Assembly (NCBI GenBank): GCA_964019165.1
Contig: OZ025268.1
Coordinates: 20,552,274-20,616,273 of the forward strand
Origin: Mastigias papua
Taxonomy: Eukaryota > Cnidaria > Scyphozoa > Rhizostomeae > Mastigiidae
DNA: 64,000 bases
Direction: 5' to 3'
The first letter of the stretch is position 1; every line of letters begins with the position of its first letter. Both the position numbers and the translations under genes were made by a program. Positions 1 to 13,890 of the stretch are shown here, piece by piece. The notes under the pieces were generated by a model that was given only the letters and a program-made list of their open reading frames with translations, had not been told where the DNA came from and searched no databases.

Positions 1-3000
1 ATCACTTTTCAATCTTCAATCAAAATCAATCAATTTCAAATTTGGTCATTTTTGAGCAAAATACCAAGGCTATAGCCTTACTTTTAGGCCAAAAATGGCT
101 CATTTTCATCACTTTTCAATCTTCAATCAAAATCAATCAATTTCAAATTTGGTCATTTTTGAGCAAAATACCAAGGCTATAGCCTTACTTTTTTGCCAAA
201 AATGGCTCATTTTCATCACTTTTCAATCTTCAATCAAAATCAATCAATTTCAAATTTGGTCATTTGTGAGCAAATTACCAAGGCTATACCTTACTTTTTG
301 GCCAAAAATGGCTCATTTTCATCACTTTTCAATCTTCAATCAAAATCAATCAATTTCAAATTTGGTCAGTTGTGAGCAAAATACCAAGGCTATAGCTTTA
401 CTTTTGGCCAAAAATGGCTCATTTTCATCACTTTTCAATCTTCAATCAAAATCAATCAATTTCAAATTTGGTCATTTTTGAGCAAAATACCAAGGCTATA
501 GCCTTACTTTTTGGCCAAAAATGGCTCATTTTCATCACTTTTCAATCTTCAATCAAAATCAATCAATTTCAAATTTGGTCATTTTGAGCAAAATACCAAG
601 GCTATAGCCTTACTTTTTGGCCAAACATGGCTCATTTTCATCACTTTTCAATCTTCAATCAAAATCAATCAATTTCAAATTTGGTCATTTTTGAGCAAAA
701 TACCAAGGCTATAGCCTTACTTTTTGGCCAAAAATGGCTCATTTTCATCACTTTTCAATCTTCAATCAAAATCAATCAATTTCAAATTTGGTCATTTTTG
801 AGCAAAATACCAAGGCTATAGCCTTACATTTTGGCCAAACATGGCTCATTTTCATCACTTTTCAATCTTCAATCAAAATCAATCAATTTCAAATTTGGTC
901 ATTTTTGAGCAAAATACCAAGGCTATAGCCTTTACGTTTTGGCCAAAAATGGCTCAATTTCATCACTTTTCAATCTTCAATCAAAATCAATCAATTTCAA
1001 ATTTCGTCATTTTTGAGCAAAATACCAAGGCTATAGCCTTACTTTTTGGCCAAAAATGGCTCATTTTCATCACTTTTCAATCTTCAATCAAAATCAATCA
1101 ATTTCAAATTTGGTCATTTTTGAGCAAAATACCAAGGCTATAGCCTTACTTTTTGGCCAAAACTGGCTCATTTTCATCACTTTTCAATCTTCAATCAAAA
1201 TCAATCAATTTCAAATTTGGTCATTTTTGAGCAAAATACCAAGGTTGTTATAGCCTTACTTTTTGGCCAAAAATGGCTCATTTTCATCACTTTTCAATCT
1301 TCAATCAAAATCAATCAATTTCAAATTTGGTCATTTTTGAGCAAAATACCAAGGCTATAGCCTTACTTTTTGGCCAAAAATGGCTCATTTTCATCACTTT
1401 TCAATCTTCAATCAAAATCAATCGATTTCAAATTTGGTCATTTTTGAGCAAAATACCAAGGCTATAGCCTTACTTTTTGGCCAAAAATGGCTCATTTTCA
1501 TCACTTTTCAATCTTCAATCAAAATCAATCAATTTCAAATTTGGTCATTTTTGAGCAAAATACCAAGGCTATAGCCTTACTTTTTGGCCAAAAATGGCTC
1601 ATTTTCATCACTTTTCAATCTTCAATCAAAATCAATCAATTTCAAATTTGGTCATTTTTGAGCAAAATACCAAGGCTATAGCCTTACATTTTGGCCAAAC
1701 ATGGCTCATTTTCATCACTTTTCAATCTTCAATCAAAATCAATCAATTTCAAATTTGGTCATTTTTGAGCAAAATACCAAGGCTATAGCCTTACGTTTTG
1801 GCCAAAAATGGCTCATTTTCATCACTTTTCAATCTTCAATCAAAATCAATCAATTTCAAATTTGGTCATTTTTGAGCAAAATACCAAGGCTATAGCCTTA
1901 CTTTTAGGCCAAAAATGGCTCATTTTCATCACTTTTCAATCTTCAATCAAAATCAATCAATTTCAAATTTGGTCATTTTTGAGCAAAATACCAAGGCTAT
2001 AGCCTTACTTTTTGGCCAAACATGGCTCATTTTCATCACTTTTCAATCTTCAATCAAAATCAATCAATTTCAAATTTGGTCATTTTTCAGCAAAATACCA
2101 AGGCTATAGCCTTACGTTTTGGCCAAAAATGGCTCATTTTCATCACTTTTCAATCTTCAATCAAAATCAATCAATTTCAAATTTGGTCATTTTTGAGCAA
2201 AATACCAAGGCTATAGCCTTACTTTTTGGCCAAAAATGGCTCATTTTCATCACTTTTCAATCTTCAATCAAAATCAATCAATTTCAAATTTGGTCATTTT
2301 TGAGCAAAATACCAAGGTTGTTATAGCCTTACTTTTTGGCCAAAAATGGCTCATTTTCATCACTTTTCAATCTTCAATCAAAATCAATCAATTTCAAATT
2401 TGGTCATTTTTGAGCAAAATACCAAGGCTATAGCCTTACTTTTTGGCCAAAAATGGCTCATTTTCATCACTTTTCAATCTTCAATCAAAATCAATCAATT
2501 TCAAATTTGGTCATTTTTCAGCAAAATACCAAGGCTATAGCCTTACTTTTTGGCCAAACATGGCTCATTTTCATCACTTTTCAATCTTCAATCAAAATCA
2601 ATCAATTTCAGATTTGGTCATTTGTGAGCAAATTACCAAGGCTATAGCCTTACTTTTTGGCCAAAAATGGCTCATTTTCATCACTTTTCAATCTTCAATC
2701 AAAATCAATCAATTTCAAATTTGGTCATTTTTGAGCAAAATACCAAGGCTATAGCCTTACTTTTAGGCCAAAAATGGCTCATTTTCATCACTTTTCAATC
2801 TTCAATCAAAATCAATCAATTTCAAATTTGGTCATTTTTCAGCAAAATACCAAGGCTATAGCCTTACTTTTTGGCCAAACATGGCTCATTTTCATCACTT
2901 TTCAATCTTCAATCAAAATCAATCAATTTCAAATTTGGTCATTTTTGAGCAAAATACCAAGGCTATAGCCTTACTTTTTGGCCAAACATGGCTCATATTC

Positions 3001-3960
3001 ATCACTTTTCAATCTTCAATCAAAATCAATCAATTTCAAATTTGGTCATTTTTGAGGAAAATACCAAGGCTATAGCCTTACTTTTTGGCCAAAAATGGCT
3101 CATTTTCATCACTTTTCAATCTTCAATAAAAATCAATCAATTTCAAATTTCGTCATTTGTGAGCAAATTACCAAGGCTATAGCCTTACTGTTCGGTCAAA
3201 AATGGCTCATATTCATCACTTTTCAATCTTCAATCAAAATCAATCAATTTCAAATTTGGTCATTTGTGAGCAAATTACCAAGGCTATAGCCTTACTTTTC
3301 GGCCAAAAATGGCTCATTTTCATCACTTTTCAATCTTCAATCAAAATCAATCAATTTCAAATTTGGTCATTTTTGAGCAAAATACCGAGGCTATAGCCTT
3401 ACTTTTTGGGCAAAACGGGCTCATTTTCATCACTTTTCAATCTTCAATGAAAATCAATCAATTTCAAATTTGGTCATTTTTGAGCAAAATACCAAGGCTA
3501 TAGCCTTACTTTTTGGCCAAAAATGGCTCATTTTCATCACTTTTCAATCTTCAATCAAAATCAATCAATTTCAAATTTGGTCATTTTTGAGCAAAATACC
3601 AAGGCTATAGCCTTACTTTTTGGCCACAACTGGCTCATTTTCATCACTTTTCAATCTTCAATCAAAATCAATCAATTTCAAATTTGGTCATTTTTCAGCA
3701 AAATACCAAGGCTATAGCCTTACTTTTTGGCCAAACATGGCTCATATTCATCACTTTTCAATCTTCAATCAAAATCAATCAATTTCAAATTTGGTCATTT
3801 TTGAGCAAAATACCAAGGGTATAGCCTTACTTTTTGGCCAAAAATGGCTCATTTTCATCACTTTTCAATCTTCAATCAAAATCAATCAATTTCAAATTTG
3901 GTCATTTGTGAGCAAATTACCAAGGCTATAGCCTTACAGTTCGGCCAAAAATGGCTCATA

Positions 3961-6900
3961 TTCATCACTTTTCAATCTTCAATCAAAATCAATCAATTTC
4001 AAATTTGGTCATTTGTGAGCAAATTACCAAGGCTATAGCCTTACTTTTCGGCCAAAAATGGCTCATTTTCATCACTTTTCAATCTTCAATCAAACTCAAT
4101 CAATTTCAAATTTGCTCATTGTTGAGCAAAATACCAAGGCTATAGCCTTACTTTTTGGCCAAAAATGGCTCATTTTCATCACTTTTCAATCTTCAATCAA
4201 AATCAATCAATTTCAAATTTGGTTATTTGTGAGCAAATTACCAAGGCTATAGCCTTACTTTTTGGCCAAAAATGGCTCATTTTCATCACTTTTCAATCTT
4301 CAATCAAAATCAATCAATTTCAAATTAGGTCATTTGTGAGCAAATTACCAAGGCTATAGCCTTACTTTTTGGCCAAAAATGGCTCATTTTCATCACTTGT
4401 CAATCTTCAATCAAAATCAGTCAATTTCAAATTTGGTCATTTTTGAGCAAAATACCAAGGCTATAGCCTTACTTTTTGGCCAAAACTGGCCCATTTTCAT
4501 CACTTTTCAATCTTCAATGAAAATCAATCAATTTCAAATTTGGTCATTTTTCAGCAAAATACCAAGGCTATAGCCGTACTTTTTGGCCAAAAATGGCTCA
4601 TTTTCATCACTTTTCAATCTTCAATCAAAATCAATCAATTTCAAATTTGGTCATTTTTGAGCAAAATACCAAGGCTATAGCCTTACTTTTTGGCCAAAAA
4701 TGACTCATTTTCATCACTTTTCAATCTTCAATCAAGATCAATCAATTTCAAATTTGGTCATTTTTCAGCAAAATACCAAGGCTATAGCCTTACTTTTTGG
4801 CCAAATATGGCTCATTTTCATCACTTTTCAATCTTCAATCAAAATCAATCAATTTCAAATTTGGTCATTTTTGAGCAAAATACCAAGGCTATAGCCTTAC
4901 TTTTTGGCCAAAGATGGCTCATTTTCATCACTTTTCAATCTTCTATCAAAATCAATCAATTTCAAATTTGGTCATTTTTGAGCACAAAAAACCAAGGCTA
5001 TAGCCTTACTTTTTGGCCAAAAATGGCTCATTTCCATCACTTTTCAATCTTCAATCAAAATCAATCAATTTCAAATTTGGTCATTTTTGAGGAAAATACC
5101 AAGGCTATAGCCTTACTTTTTGGCCAAAAATGGCTTATATTCATCACTTTTCAATCTTCAATCAAAATCAATCAATTTCAAATTTGGTCATTTTTGAGCA
5201 AAATACCAAGGCTACAGACATACTTTTTGGCCAAAGATGGCTCATTTTCATCACTTTTCAATCTTCTATCAAAATCAATCAATTTCAAATTTGGTCATTT
5301 TTGAGCACAAAAAACCAAGGCTATAGCCTTACTTTTTGGCCAAAAATGGCTCATTTCCATCACTTTTCAATCTTCAATCAAAATCAATCAATTTCAAATT
5401 TGGTCATTTTTGAGCAAATTACCAAGGCTATAGCCTTACTTTTTGGCCAAAAATGGCTCATTTTCATCACTTTTCAATCTTCAATCAAAATCAATCAATT
5501 TCAAATTTGGTCATTTTTGAGCAAAATACCAAGGCTATAGCCTTACTTTTTGGCCAAAAATGGCTCATTTTCATCACTTTTCAATCTTCAATCAAAATCA
5601 ATCAATTTCAAATTTGGTCATTTTTGAGCAAAATACCAAGGCTATAGCCTTACTTTTTGGCCAAACATGGCTCATTTTCATCACTTTTCAATCTTCTATC
5701 AAAATCAAACAATTTCAAATTTGGTCATTTTTGAGCAACAAAAACCAAGGCTATAGCCTTACTTTTTGGCCAAAAATGGCTCATTTCCATCACTTTTCAA
5801 TCTTCAATCAAAATCAATCAATTTCACATTTGGTCATTTTTGAGCAAAATACCAAGGCTATAGCCTTACTTTTTGGCCAAAAATGGCTCATTTTCATCAC
5901 TTTTCAATCTTCAATCAAAATCAATCAATTTCAAATTTGGTCATTTTTGAGTAAAATACCAAGGCTATACCCTTACTGTTTGGCCAAACATGGCTCATTT
6001 TCATCACTTTTCAATCTTCAATCAAAATCAATCAATTTCAAATTTGGTCATTTTTGAGCAAAATACCAAGGCTATAGCCTTACTTTTTGGCCAAACATGG
6101 CTCATATTCATCACTTTTCAATCTTCAATCAAAATCAATCAATTTCAAATTTGGTCATTTTTGAGCAAAATACCAAGGCTATAGCCTTACATTTTGGCCA
6201 AACATGGCTCATTTTCATCACTTTTCAATCTTCAATCAAAATCAATCAATTTCAAATTTGGTCATTTTTGAGCAAAATACCAAGGCTATAGCCTTACTTT
6301 TTGGCCAAACATGGCTCATTTTCATCACGTTTCAATCTTCAATCAAAATCAATCAATTTCAAATTTGGTCATTTTTGAGTAAAATACCAAGGCTATAGCC
6401 TTACTGTTTGGCCAAACATGGCTCATTTTCATCACTTTTCAATCTTCAATCAAAATCAATCAATTTCAAATTTGGTCATTTTTGAGCAAAATACCAAGGC
6501 TATAGCCTTACTTTTTGGCCAAAAATGGCTCATTTTCATCACTTTTCAATCTTCACTCAAAATCAATCAATTTCAAATTTGGTCATTTTTGAGCAAAATA
6601 CCAAGGCTATAGCCTTACTTTTTGGCCAAAAATGGCTCATTTTCATCACTTTTCAATCTTCAATCAAAATCAATCAATTTCAAATTTGGTCATTTGTGAG
6701 CAAATTACCAAGGCTATAGCCTTACTTTTCGGCCAAAAATGGCTCATTTTCATCACTTTTCAATCTTCAATCAAACTCAATCAATTTCAAATTTGCTCAT
6801 TGTTGAGCAAAATACCAAGGCTATAGCCTTACTTTTTGGCCAAAAATGGCTCATTTTCATCACTTTTCAATCTTCAATCAAAATCAATCAATTTCAAATT

Positions 6901-9407
6901 TGGTTATTTGTGAGCAAATTACCAAGGCTATAGCCTTACTTTTTGGCCAAAAATGGCTCATTTTCATCACTTTTCAATCTTCAATCAAAATCAATCAATT
7001 TCAAATTAGGTCATTTGTGAGCAAATTACCAAGGCTATAGCCTTACTTTTTGGCCAAAAATGGCTCATTTTCATCACTTGTCAATCTTCAATCAAAATCA
7101 GTCAATTTCAAATTTGGTCATTTTTGAGCAAAATACCAAGGCTATAGCCTTACTTTTTGGCCAAAACTGGCCCATTTTCATCACTTTTCAATCTTCAATG
7201 AAAATCAATCAATTTCAAATTTGGTCATTTTTCAGCAAAATACCAAGGCTATAGCCGTACTTTTTGGCCAAAAATGGCTCATTTTCATCACTTTTCAATC
7301 TTCAATCAAAATCAATCAATTTCAAATTTGGTCATTTTTGAGCAAAATACCAAGGCTATAGCCTTACTTTTTGGCCAAAAATGACTCATTTTCATCACTT
7401 TTCAATCTTCAATCAAGATCAATCAATTTCAAATTTGGTCATTTTTCAGCAAAATACCAAGGCTATAGCCTTACTTTTTGGCCAAATATGGCTCATTTTC
7501 ATCACTTTTCAATCTTCAATCAAAATCAATCAATTTCAAATTTGGTCATTTTTGAGCAAAATACCAAGGCTATAGCCTTACTTTTTGGCCAAAGATGGCT
7601 CATTTTCATCACTTTTCAATCTTCTATCAAAATCAATCAATTTCAAATTTGGTCATTTTTGAGCACAAAAAACCAAGGCTATAGCCTTACTTTTTGGCCA
7701 AAAATGGCTCATTTCCATCACTTTTCAATCTTCAATCAAAATCAATCAATTTCAAATTTGGTCATTTTTGAGGAAAATACCAAGGCTATAGCCTTACTTT
7801 TTGGCCAAAAATGGCTTATATTCATCACTTTTCAATCTTCAATCAAAATCAATCAATTTCAAATTTGGTCATTTTTGAGCAAAATACCAAGGCTACAGAC
7901 ATACTTTTTGGCCAAAGATGGCTCATTTTCATCACTTTTCAATCTTCTATCAAAATCAATCAATTTCAAATTTGGTCATTTTTGAGCACAAAAAACCAAG
8001 GCTATAGCCTTACTTTTTGGCCAAAAATGGCTCATTTCCATCACTTTTCAATCTTCAATCAAAATCAATCAATTTCAAATTTGGTCATTTTTGAGCAAAT
8101 TACCAAGGCTATAGCCTTACTTTTTGGCCAAAAATGGCTCATTTTCATCACTTTTCAATCTTCAATCAAAATCAATCAATTTCAAATTTGGTCATTTTTG
8201 AGCAAAATACCAAGGCTATAGCCTTACTTTTTGGCCAAAAATGGCTCATTTTCATCACTTTTCAATCTTCAATCAAAATCAATCAATTTCAAATTTGGTC
8301 ATTTTTGAGCAAAATACCAAGGCTATAGCCTTACTTTTTGGCCAAACATGGCTCATTTTCATCACTTTTCAATCTTCTATCAAAATCAAACAATTTCAAA
8401 TTTGGTCATTTTTGAGCAACAAAAACCAAGGCTATAGCCTTACTTTTTGGCCAAAAATGGCTCATTTCCATCACTTTTCAATCTTCAATCAAAATCAATC
8501 AATTTCAAATTTGGTCATTTTTGAGCAAAATACCAAGGCTATAGCCTTACTTTTTGGCCAAAAATGGCTCATTTTCATCACTTTTCAATCTTCAATCAAA
8601 ATCAATCAATTTCAAATTTGGTCATTTTTGAGTAAAATACCAAGGCTATACCCTTACTGTTTGGCCAAACATGGCTCATTTTCATCACTTTTCAATCTTC
8701 AATCAAAATCAATCAATTTCAAATTTGGTCATTTTTGAGCAAAATACCAAGGCTATAGCCTTACTTTTTGGCCAAACATGGCTCATATTCATCACTTTTC
8801 AATCTTCAATCAAAATCAATCAATTTCAAATTTGGTCATTTTTGAGCAAAATACCAAGGCTATAGCCTTACATTTTGGCCAAACATGGCTCATTTTCATC
8901 ACTTTTCAATCTTCAATCAAAATCAATCAATTTCAAATTTGGTCATTTTTGAGCAAAATACCAAGGCTATAGCCTTACTTTTTGGCCAAACATGGCTCAT
9001 TTTCATCACGTTTCAATCTTCAATCAAAATCAATCAATTTCAAATTTGGTCATTTTTGAGTAAAATACCAAGGCTATAGCCTTACTGTTTGGCCAAACAT
9101 GGCTCATTTTCATCACTTTTCAATCTTCAATCAAAATCAATCAATTTCAAATTTGGTCATTTTTGAGCAAAATACCAAGGCTATAGCCTTACTTTTTGGC
9201 CAAAAATGGCTCATTTTCATCACTTTTCAATCTTCACTCAAAATCAATCAATTTCAAATTTGGTCATTTTTGAGCAAAATACCAAGGCTATAGCCTTACT
9301 TTTTGGCCAAAAATGGCTCATTTTCATCACTTTTCAATCTTCAATCAAAATCAATCAATTTCAAATTTGGTCATTTGTGAGCAAATTACCAAGGCTATAG
9401 CCTTACT
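3961..9407. repeat. 25-unit higher-order repeat, 2,681-bp period, two copies
   Basis: A block of about 25 units starting near 3,961 recurs 2,681 bp later. Private markers recur at exactly this offset: TGGCTTATATTC (5,131 and 7,812), GGCTACAGACATAC (about 5,210 and 7,891), AGCCGTAC (about 4,573 and 7,254) and CACTTGTCAATC (about 4,395 and 7,076). The one difference I noticed is C at 5,827 against A at 8,508. The two copies are therefore a very recent tandem duplication, unless they are an assembly artefact. Confidence 0.9.
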
Positions 9408-10888
9408 TTTTGGCCAAACATGGCTGATTTTCATCACTTTTCAATCTTCAATCAAAATCAATCAATTTCAAATTTGGTCATTTTTCAGCAAAATACCAAG
9501 GCTATAGCCTTACTTTTTGGCCACAAATGGCTCATTTTCATCACTTTTCAATCTTCACTCAAAATCAATCAATTTCAAATTTGGTCATTTGTGAGCAAAT
9601 TACCAAGGCTATAGCCTTACTTTTTGGCCAAAAATGGCTCATTTCCATCACTTTTCAATCTTCAATCAAAATCAATCAATTTCAAATTTGGTCATTTTTG
9701 AGCAAAATACCAAGGCTATAGCCTTACTTTTTGGCCAACAATGGCTCATTTTCATCACTTTTCAATCTTCAATCAAAATCAATCAATTTCAAATTTGGTC
9801 ATTTGTGAGCAAATTACCAAGGCTATAGCCTTACTTTTTGGCCAAACATGGCTCATTTTCATCACTTTTCAATCTTCAATCAAAATCAATCAATTTCAAA
9901 TTTGGTCATTTTTCAGCAAAATACCGAGGCTATAGCCTTACTTTTTGGCCAAACATGGCTCATTTTCATCACGTTTCAATCTTCAATCAAAATCAATCAA
10001 TTTCAAATTTGGTCATTTTTGAGTAAAATACCAAGGCTATAGCCTTACTGTTTGGCCAAACATGGCTCATTTTCATCACTTTTCAATCTTCAATCAAAAT
10101 CAATCAATTTCAAATTTGGTCATTTTTGAGCAAAATACCAAGGCTATAGCCTTACTTTTTGGCCAAAAATGGCTCATTTTCATCACTTTTCAATCTTCAC
10201 TCAAAATCAATCAATTTCAAATTTGGTCATTTTTGAGCAAAATACCAAGGCTATAGCCTTACTTTTTGGCCAAAAATGGCTCATTTTCATCACTTTTCAA
10301 TCTTCAATCAAAATCAATCAATTTCAAATTTGGTCATTTGTGAGCAAATTACCAAGGCTATAGCCTTACTTTTTGGCCAAACATGGCTGATTTTCATCAC
10401 TTTTCAATCTTCAATCAAAATCAATCAATTTCAAATTTGGTCATTTTTCAGCAAAATACCAAGGCTATAGCCTTACTTTTTGGCCACAAATGGCTCATTT
10501 TCATCACTTTTCAATCTTCACTCAAAATCAATCAATTTCAAATTTGGTCATTTGTGAGCAAATTACCAAGGCTATAGCCTTACTTTTTGGCCAAAAATGG
10601 CTCATTTCCATCACTTTTCAATCTTCAATCAAAATCAATCAATTTCAAATTTGGTCATTTTTGAGCAAAATACCAAGGCTATAGCCTTACTTTTTGGCCA
10701 ACAATGGCTCATTTTCATCACTTTTCAATCTTCAATCAAAATCAATCAATTTCAAATTTGGTCATTTGTGAGCAAATTACCAAGGCTATAGCCTTACTTT
10801 TTGGCCAAACATGGCTCATTTTCATCACTTTTCAATCTTCAATCAAAATCAATCAATTTCAAATTTGGTCATTTTTCAGCAAAATACC
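8963..10888. repeat. 9-unit higher-order repeat, 963-bp period, two copies
   Basis: Nine units recur at a 963-bp offset (9 x 107). The marker CATCACGTTTC is at 9,010 and 9,973, and the variants TGGCTGATTTTC and GGCCACAAATGG recur in the same order. The first copy overlaps the end of the 2,681-bp duplication, so this event is nested on top of it. Confidence 0.85.
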
Positions 10889-11773
10889 AAGGCTATAGCC
10901 TTACTTTTTGGCCAAAAATGGCTCATTTTCATCACTTTTCAATCTTCACTCAAAATCAATCAATTTCAAATTTGGTCATTTGTGAGCAAATTACCAAGGC
11001 TATAGCCTTACTTTTTGGCCAAAAATGGCTCATTTCCATCACTTTTCAATCTTCAATCAAAATCAATCAATTTCAAATTTGGTCATTTTTGAGCAAAATA
11101 CCAAGGCTATAGCCTTACTTTTTGGCCAAACATGGCTCATTTTCATCACTTTTCAATCGTCAATCAAAATCAATCAATTTCAAATTTGGTCATTTGTGAG
11201 CAAATTACCAAGGCTATAGCCTTACTTTTTGGCCAACAAATGGCTCATTTTCATCACTTTTCAATCTTCAATCAAAATCAATCAATTTCAAATTTGGTCA
11301 TTTTTGAGCAAAATACCAAGGCTATAGCCTTACTTTTTGGCCAAACATGGCTCATTTTCATCACTTTTCAATCGTCAATCAAAATCAATCAATTTCAAAT
11401 TTGGTCATTTGTGAGCAAATTACCAAGGCTATAGCCTTACTTTTTGGCCAACAATGGCTCATTTTCATCACTTTTCAATCTTCAATCAAAATCAATCAAT
11501 TTCAAATTTGGTCATTTTTCAGCAAAATACCAAGGCTATAGCCTTACTTTTTGGCCAAAAATGGCTCATTTTCATCACTTTTCAATCTTCACTCAAAATC
11601 AATCAATTTCAAATTTGGTCATTTGTGAGCAAATTACCAAGGCTATAGCCTTACTTTTTGGCCAAAATGGCTCATTTCCATCACTTTTCAATCTTCAATC
11701 AAAATCAATCAATTTCAAATTTGGTCAGTTTTGAGCAAATTACCAAGGCTATAGCCTTACATTTTGGCCAAAA

Positions 11774-13890
11774 ATGGCTCATTTCCATCACTTTTCAATC
11801 TTCAATCAAAATCAATCAATTTCAAATTTGGTCATTTTTGAGCAAAATACCAAGGCTATAGCCTTACTTTTTGGCCAAAAATGGCTCATTTTCATCACTT
11901 TTCAATCTTCAATCAAAATCAATCAATTTCAAATTTGGTCATTTTTGAGCAAAATACCAAGGCTATAGCCTTACTGTTTGGCCAAACATGGCTCATTTTC
12001 ATCACTTTTCAATCTTCAATCAAAATCAATCAATTTCAAATTTGGTCATTTTTGAGCAAAATACCAAGGCTATAGCCTTACTTTTTGGCCAAAAATGGCT
12101 CATTTTCATCACTTTTCAATCTTCACTCAAAATCAATCAATTTCAAATTTGGTCATTTGTGAGCAAATTACCAAGGCTATAGCCTTACTTTTTGGCCAAC
12201 AATGGCTCATTTTCATCACTTTTCAATCTTCACTCAAAATCAATCAATTTCAAATTTGGTCATTTGTGAGCAAATTACCAAGGCTATAGCCTTACTTTTT
12301 GGCCAAAAATGGCTCATTTCCATCACTTTTCAATCTTCAATCAAAATCAATCAATTTCAAATTTGGTCATTTTTGAGCAAAATACCAAGGCTCTAGCCTT
12401 ACGTTTTGGCCAAAAATGGCTCATTTTCATCACTTTTCAATCTTCAATCAAAATCAATCAATTTCAAATTTGGTCATTTGTGAGCAAATTACCAAGGCTA
12501 TAGCCTTACATTTTGGCCAAAAATGGCTCATTTCCATCACTTTTCAATCTTCAATCAAAATCAATCAATTTCAAATTTGGTCATTTTTGAGCAAAATACC
12601 AAGGCTATAGCCTTACTTTTTGGCCAAAAATGGCTAATTTTCATCACTTTTCAATCTTCAATCAAAATCAATCAATTTCAAATTTGGTCATTTTTGAGCA
12701 AAATACCAAGGCTATAGCCTTACTGTTTGGCCAAACATGGCTCATTTTCATCACTTTTCAATCTTCAATCAAAATCAATCAATTTCAAATTTGGTCATTT
12801 TTGAGCAAAATACCAAGGCTATAGCCTTACTTTTTGGCCAAAAATGGCTCATTTTCATCACTTTTCAATCTTCACTCAAAATCAATCAATTTCAAATTTG
12901 GTCATTTGTGAGCAAATTACCAAGGCTATAGCCTTACTTTTTGGCCAACAATGGCTCATTTTCATCACTTTTCAATCTTCAATCAAAATCAATCAATTTC
13001 AAATTTGGTCATTTTTCAGCAAAATACCAAGGCTATAGCCTTACTTTTTGGCCAAAAATGGCTCATTTTCATCACTTTTCAATCTTCACTCAAAATCAAT
13101 CAATTTCAAATTTGGTCATTTGTGAGCAAATTACCAAGGCTATAGCCTTACTGTTTGGCCAAAAATGGCTCATTTCCATCACTTTTCAATCTTCAATCAA
13201 AATCAATCAATTTCAAATTTGGTCATTTTTGAGCAAAATACCAAGGCTATAGCCTTACTTTTTGGCCAAAAATGGCTCATTTTCATCACTTTTCAATCTT
13301 CAATCAAAATCAATCAATTTCAAATTTGGTCATTTTTGAGCAAAATACCAAGGCTATAGCCTTACTGTTTGGCCAAACATGGCTCATTTTCATCACTTTT
13401 CAATCTTCAATCAAAATCAATCAATTTCAAATTTGGTCATTTTTGAGCAAAATACCAAGGCTATAGCCTTACTTTTTGGCCAAAAATGGCTCATTTTCAT
13501 CACTTTTCAATCTTCACTCAAAATCAATCAATTTCAAATTTGGTCATTTGTGAGCAAATTACCAAGGCTATAGCCTTACTTTTTGGCCAACAATGGCTCA
13601 TTTTCATCACTTTTCAATCTTCAATCAAAATCAATCAATTTCAAATTTGGTCATTTTTCAGCAAAATACCAAGGCTATAGCCTTACTTTTTGGCCAAAAA
13701 TGGCTCATTTTCATCACTTTTCAATCTTCACTCAAAATCAATCAATTTCAAATTTGGTCATTTGTGAGCAAATTACCAAGGCTATAGCCTTACTTTTTGG
13801 CCAAAAATGGCTCATTTCCATCACTTTTCAATCTTCAATCAAAATCAATCAATTTCAAATTTGGTCATTTTTGAGCAAAATACCAAGGCT
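11774..13890. repeat. 6- and 7-unit higher-order repeats (642 and 749 bp)
   Basis: Ordered sets of unit variants (TTCACTCAA types, GGCCAACAATGG types, TTTTTCAGC types) recur at 749 bp (about 11,774 to 12,523) and then twice at 642 bp (about 12,523, 13,165 and 13,807). Copies differ at a few bases, such as ACTGTTTGG against ACTTTTTGG and CTCTAG against CTATAG. They are therefore older or less homogenised than the 2,681-bp pair. Confidence 0.75.
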
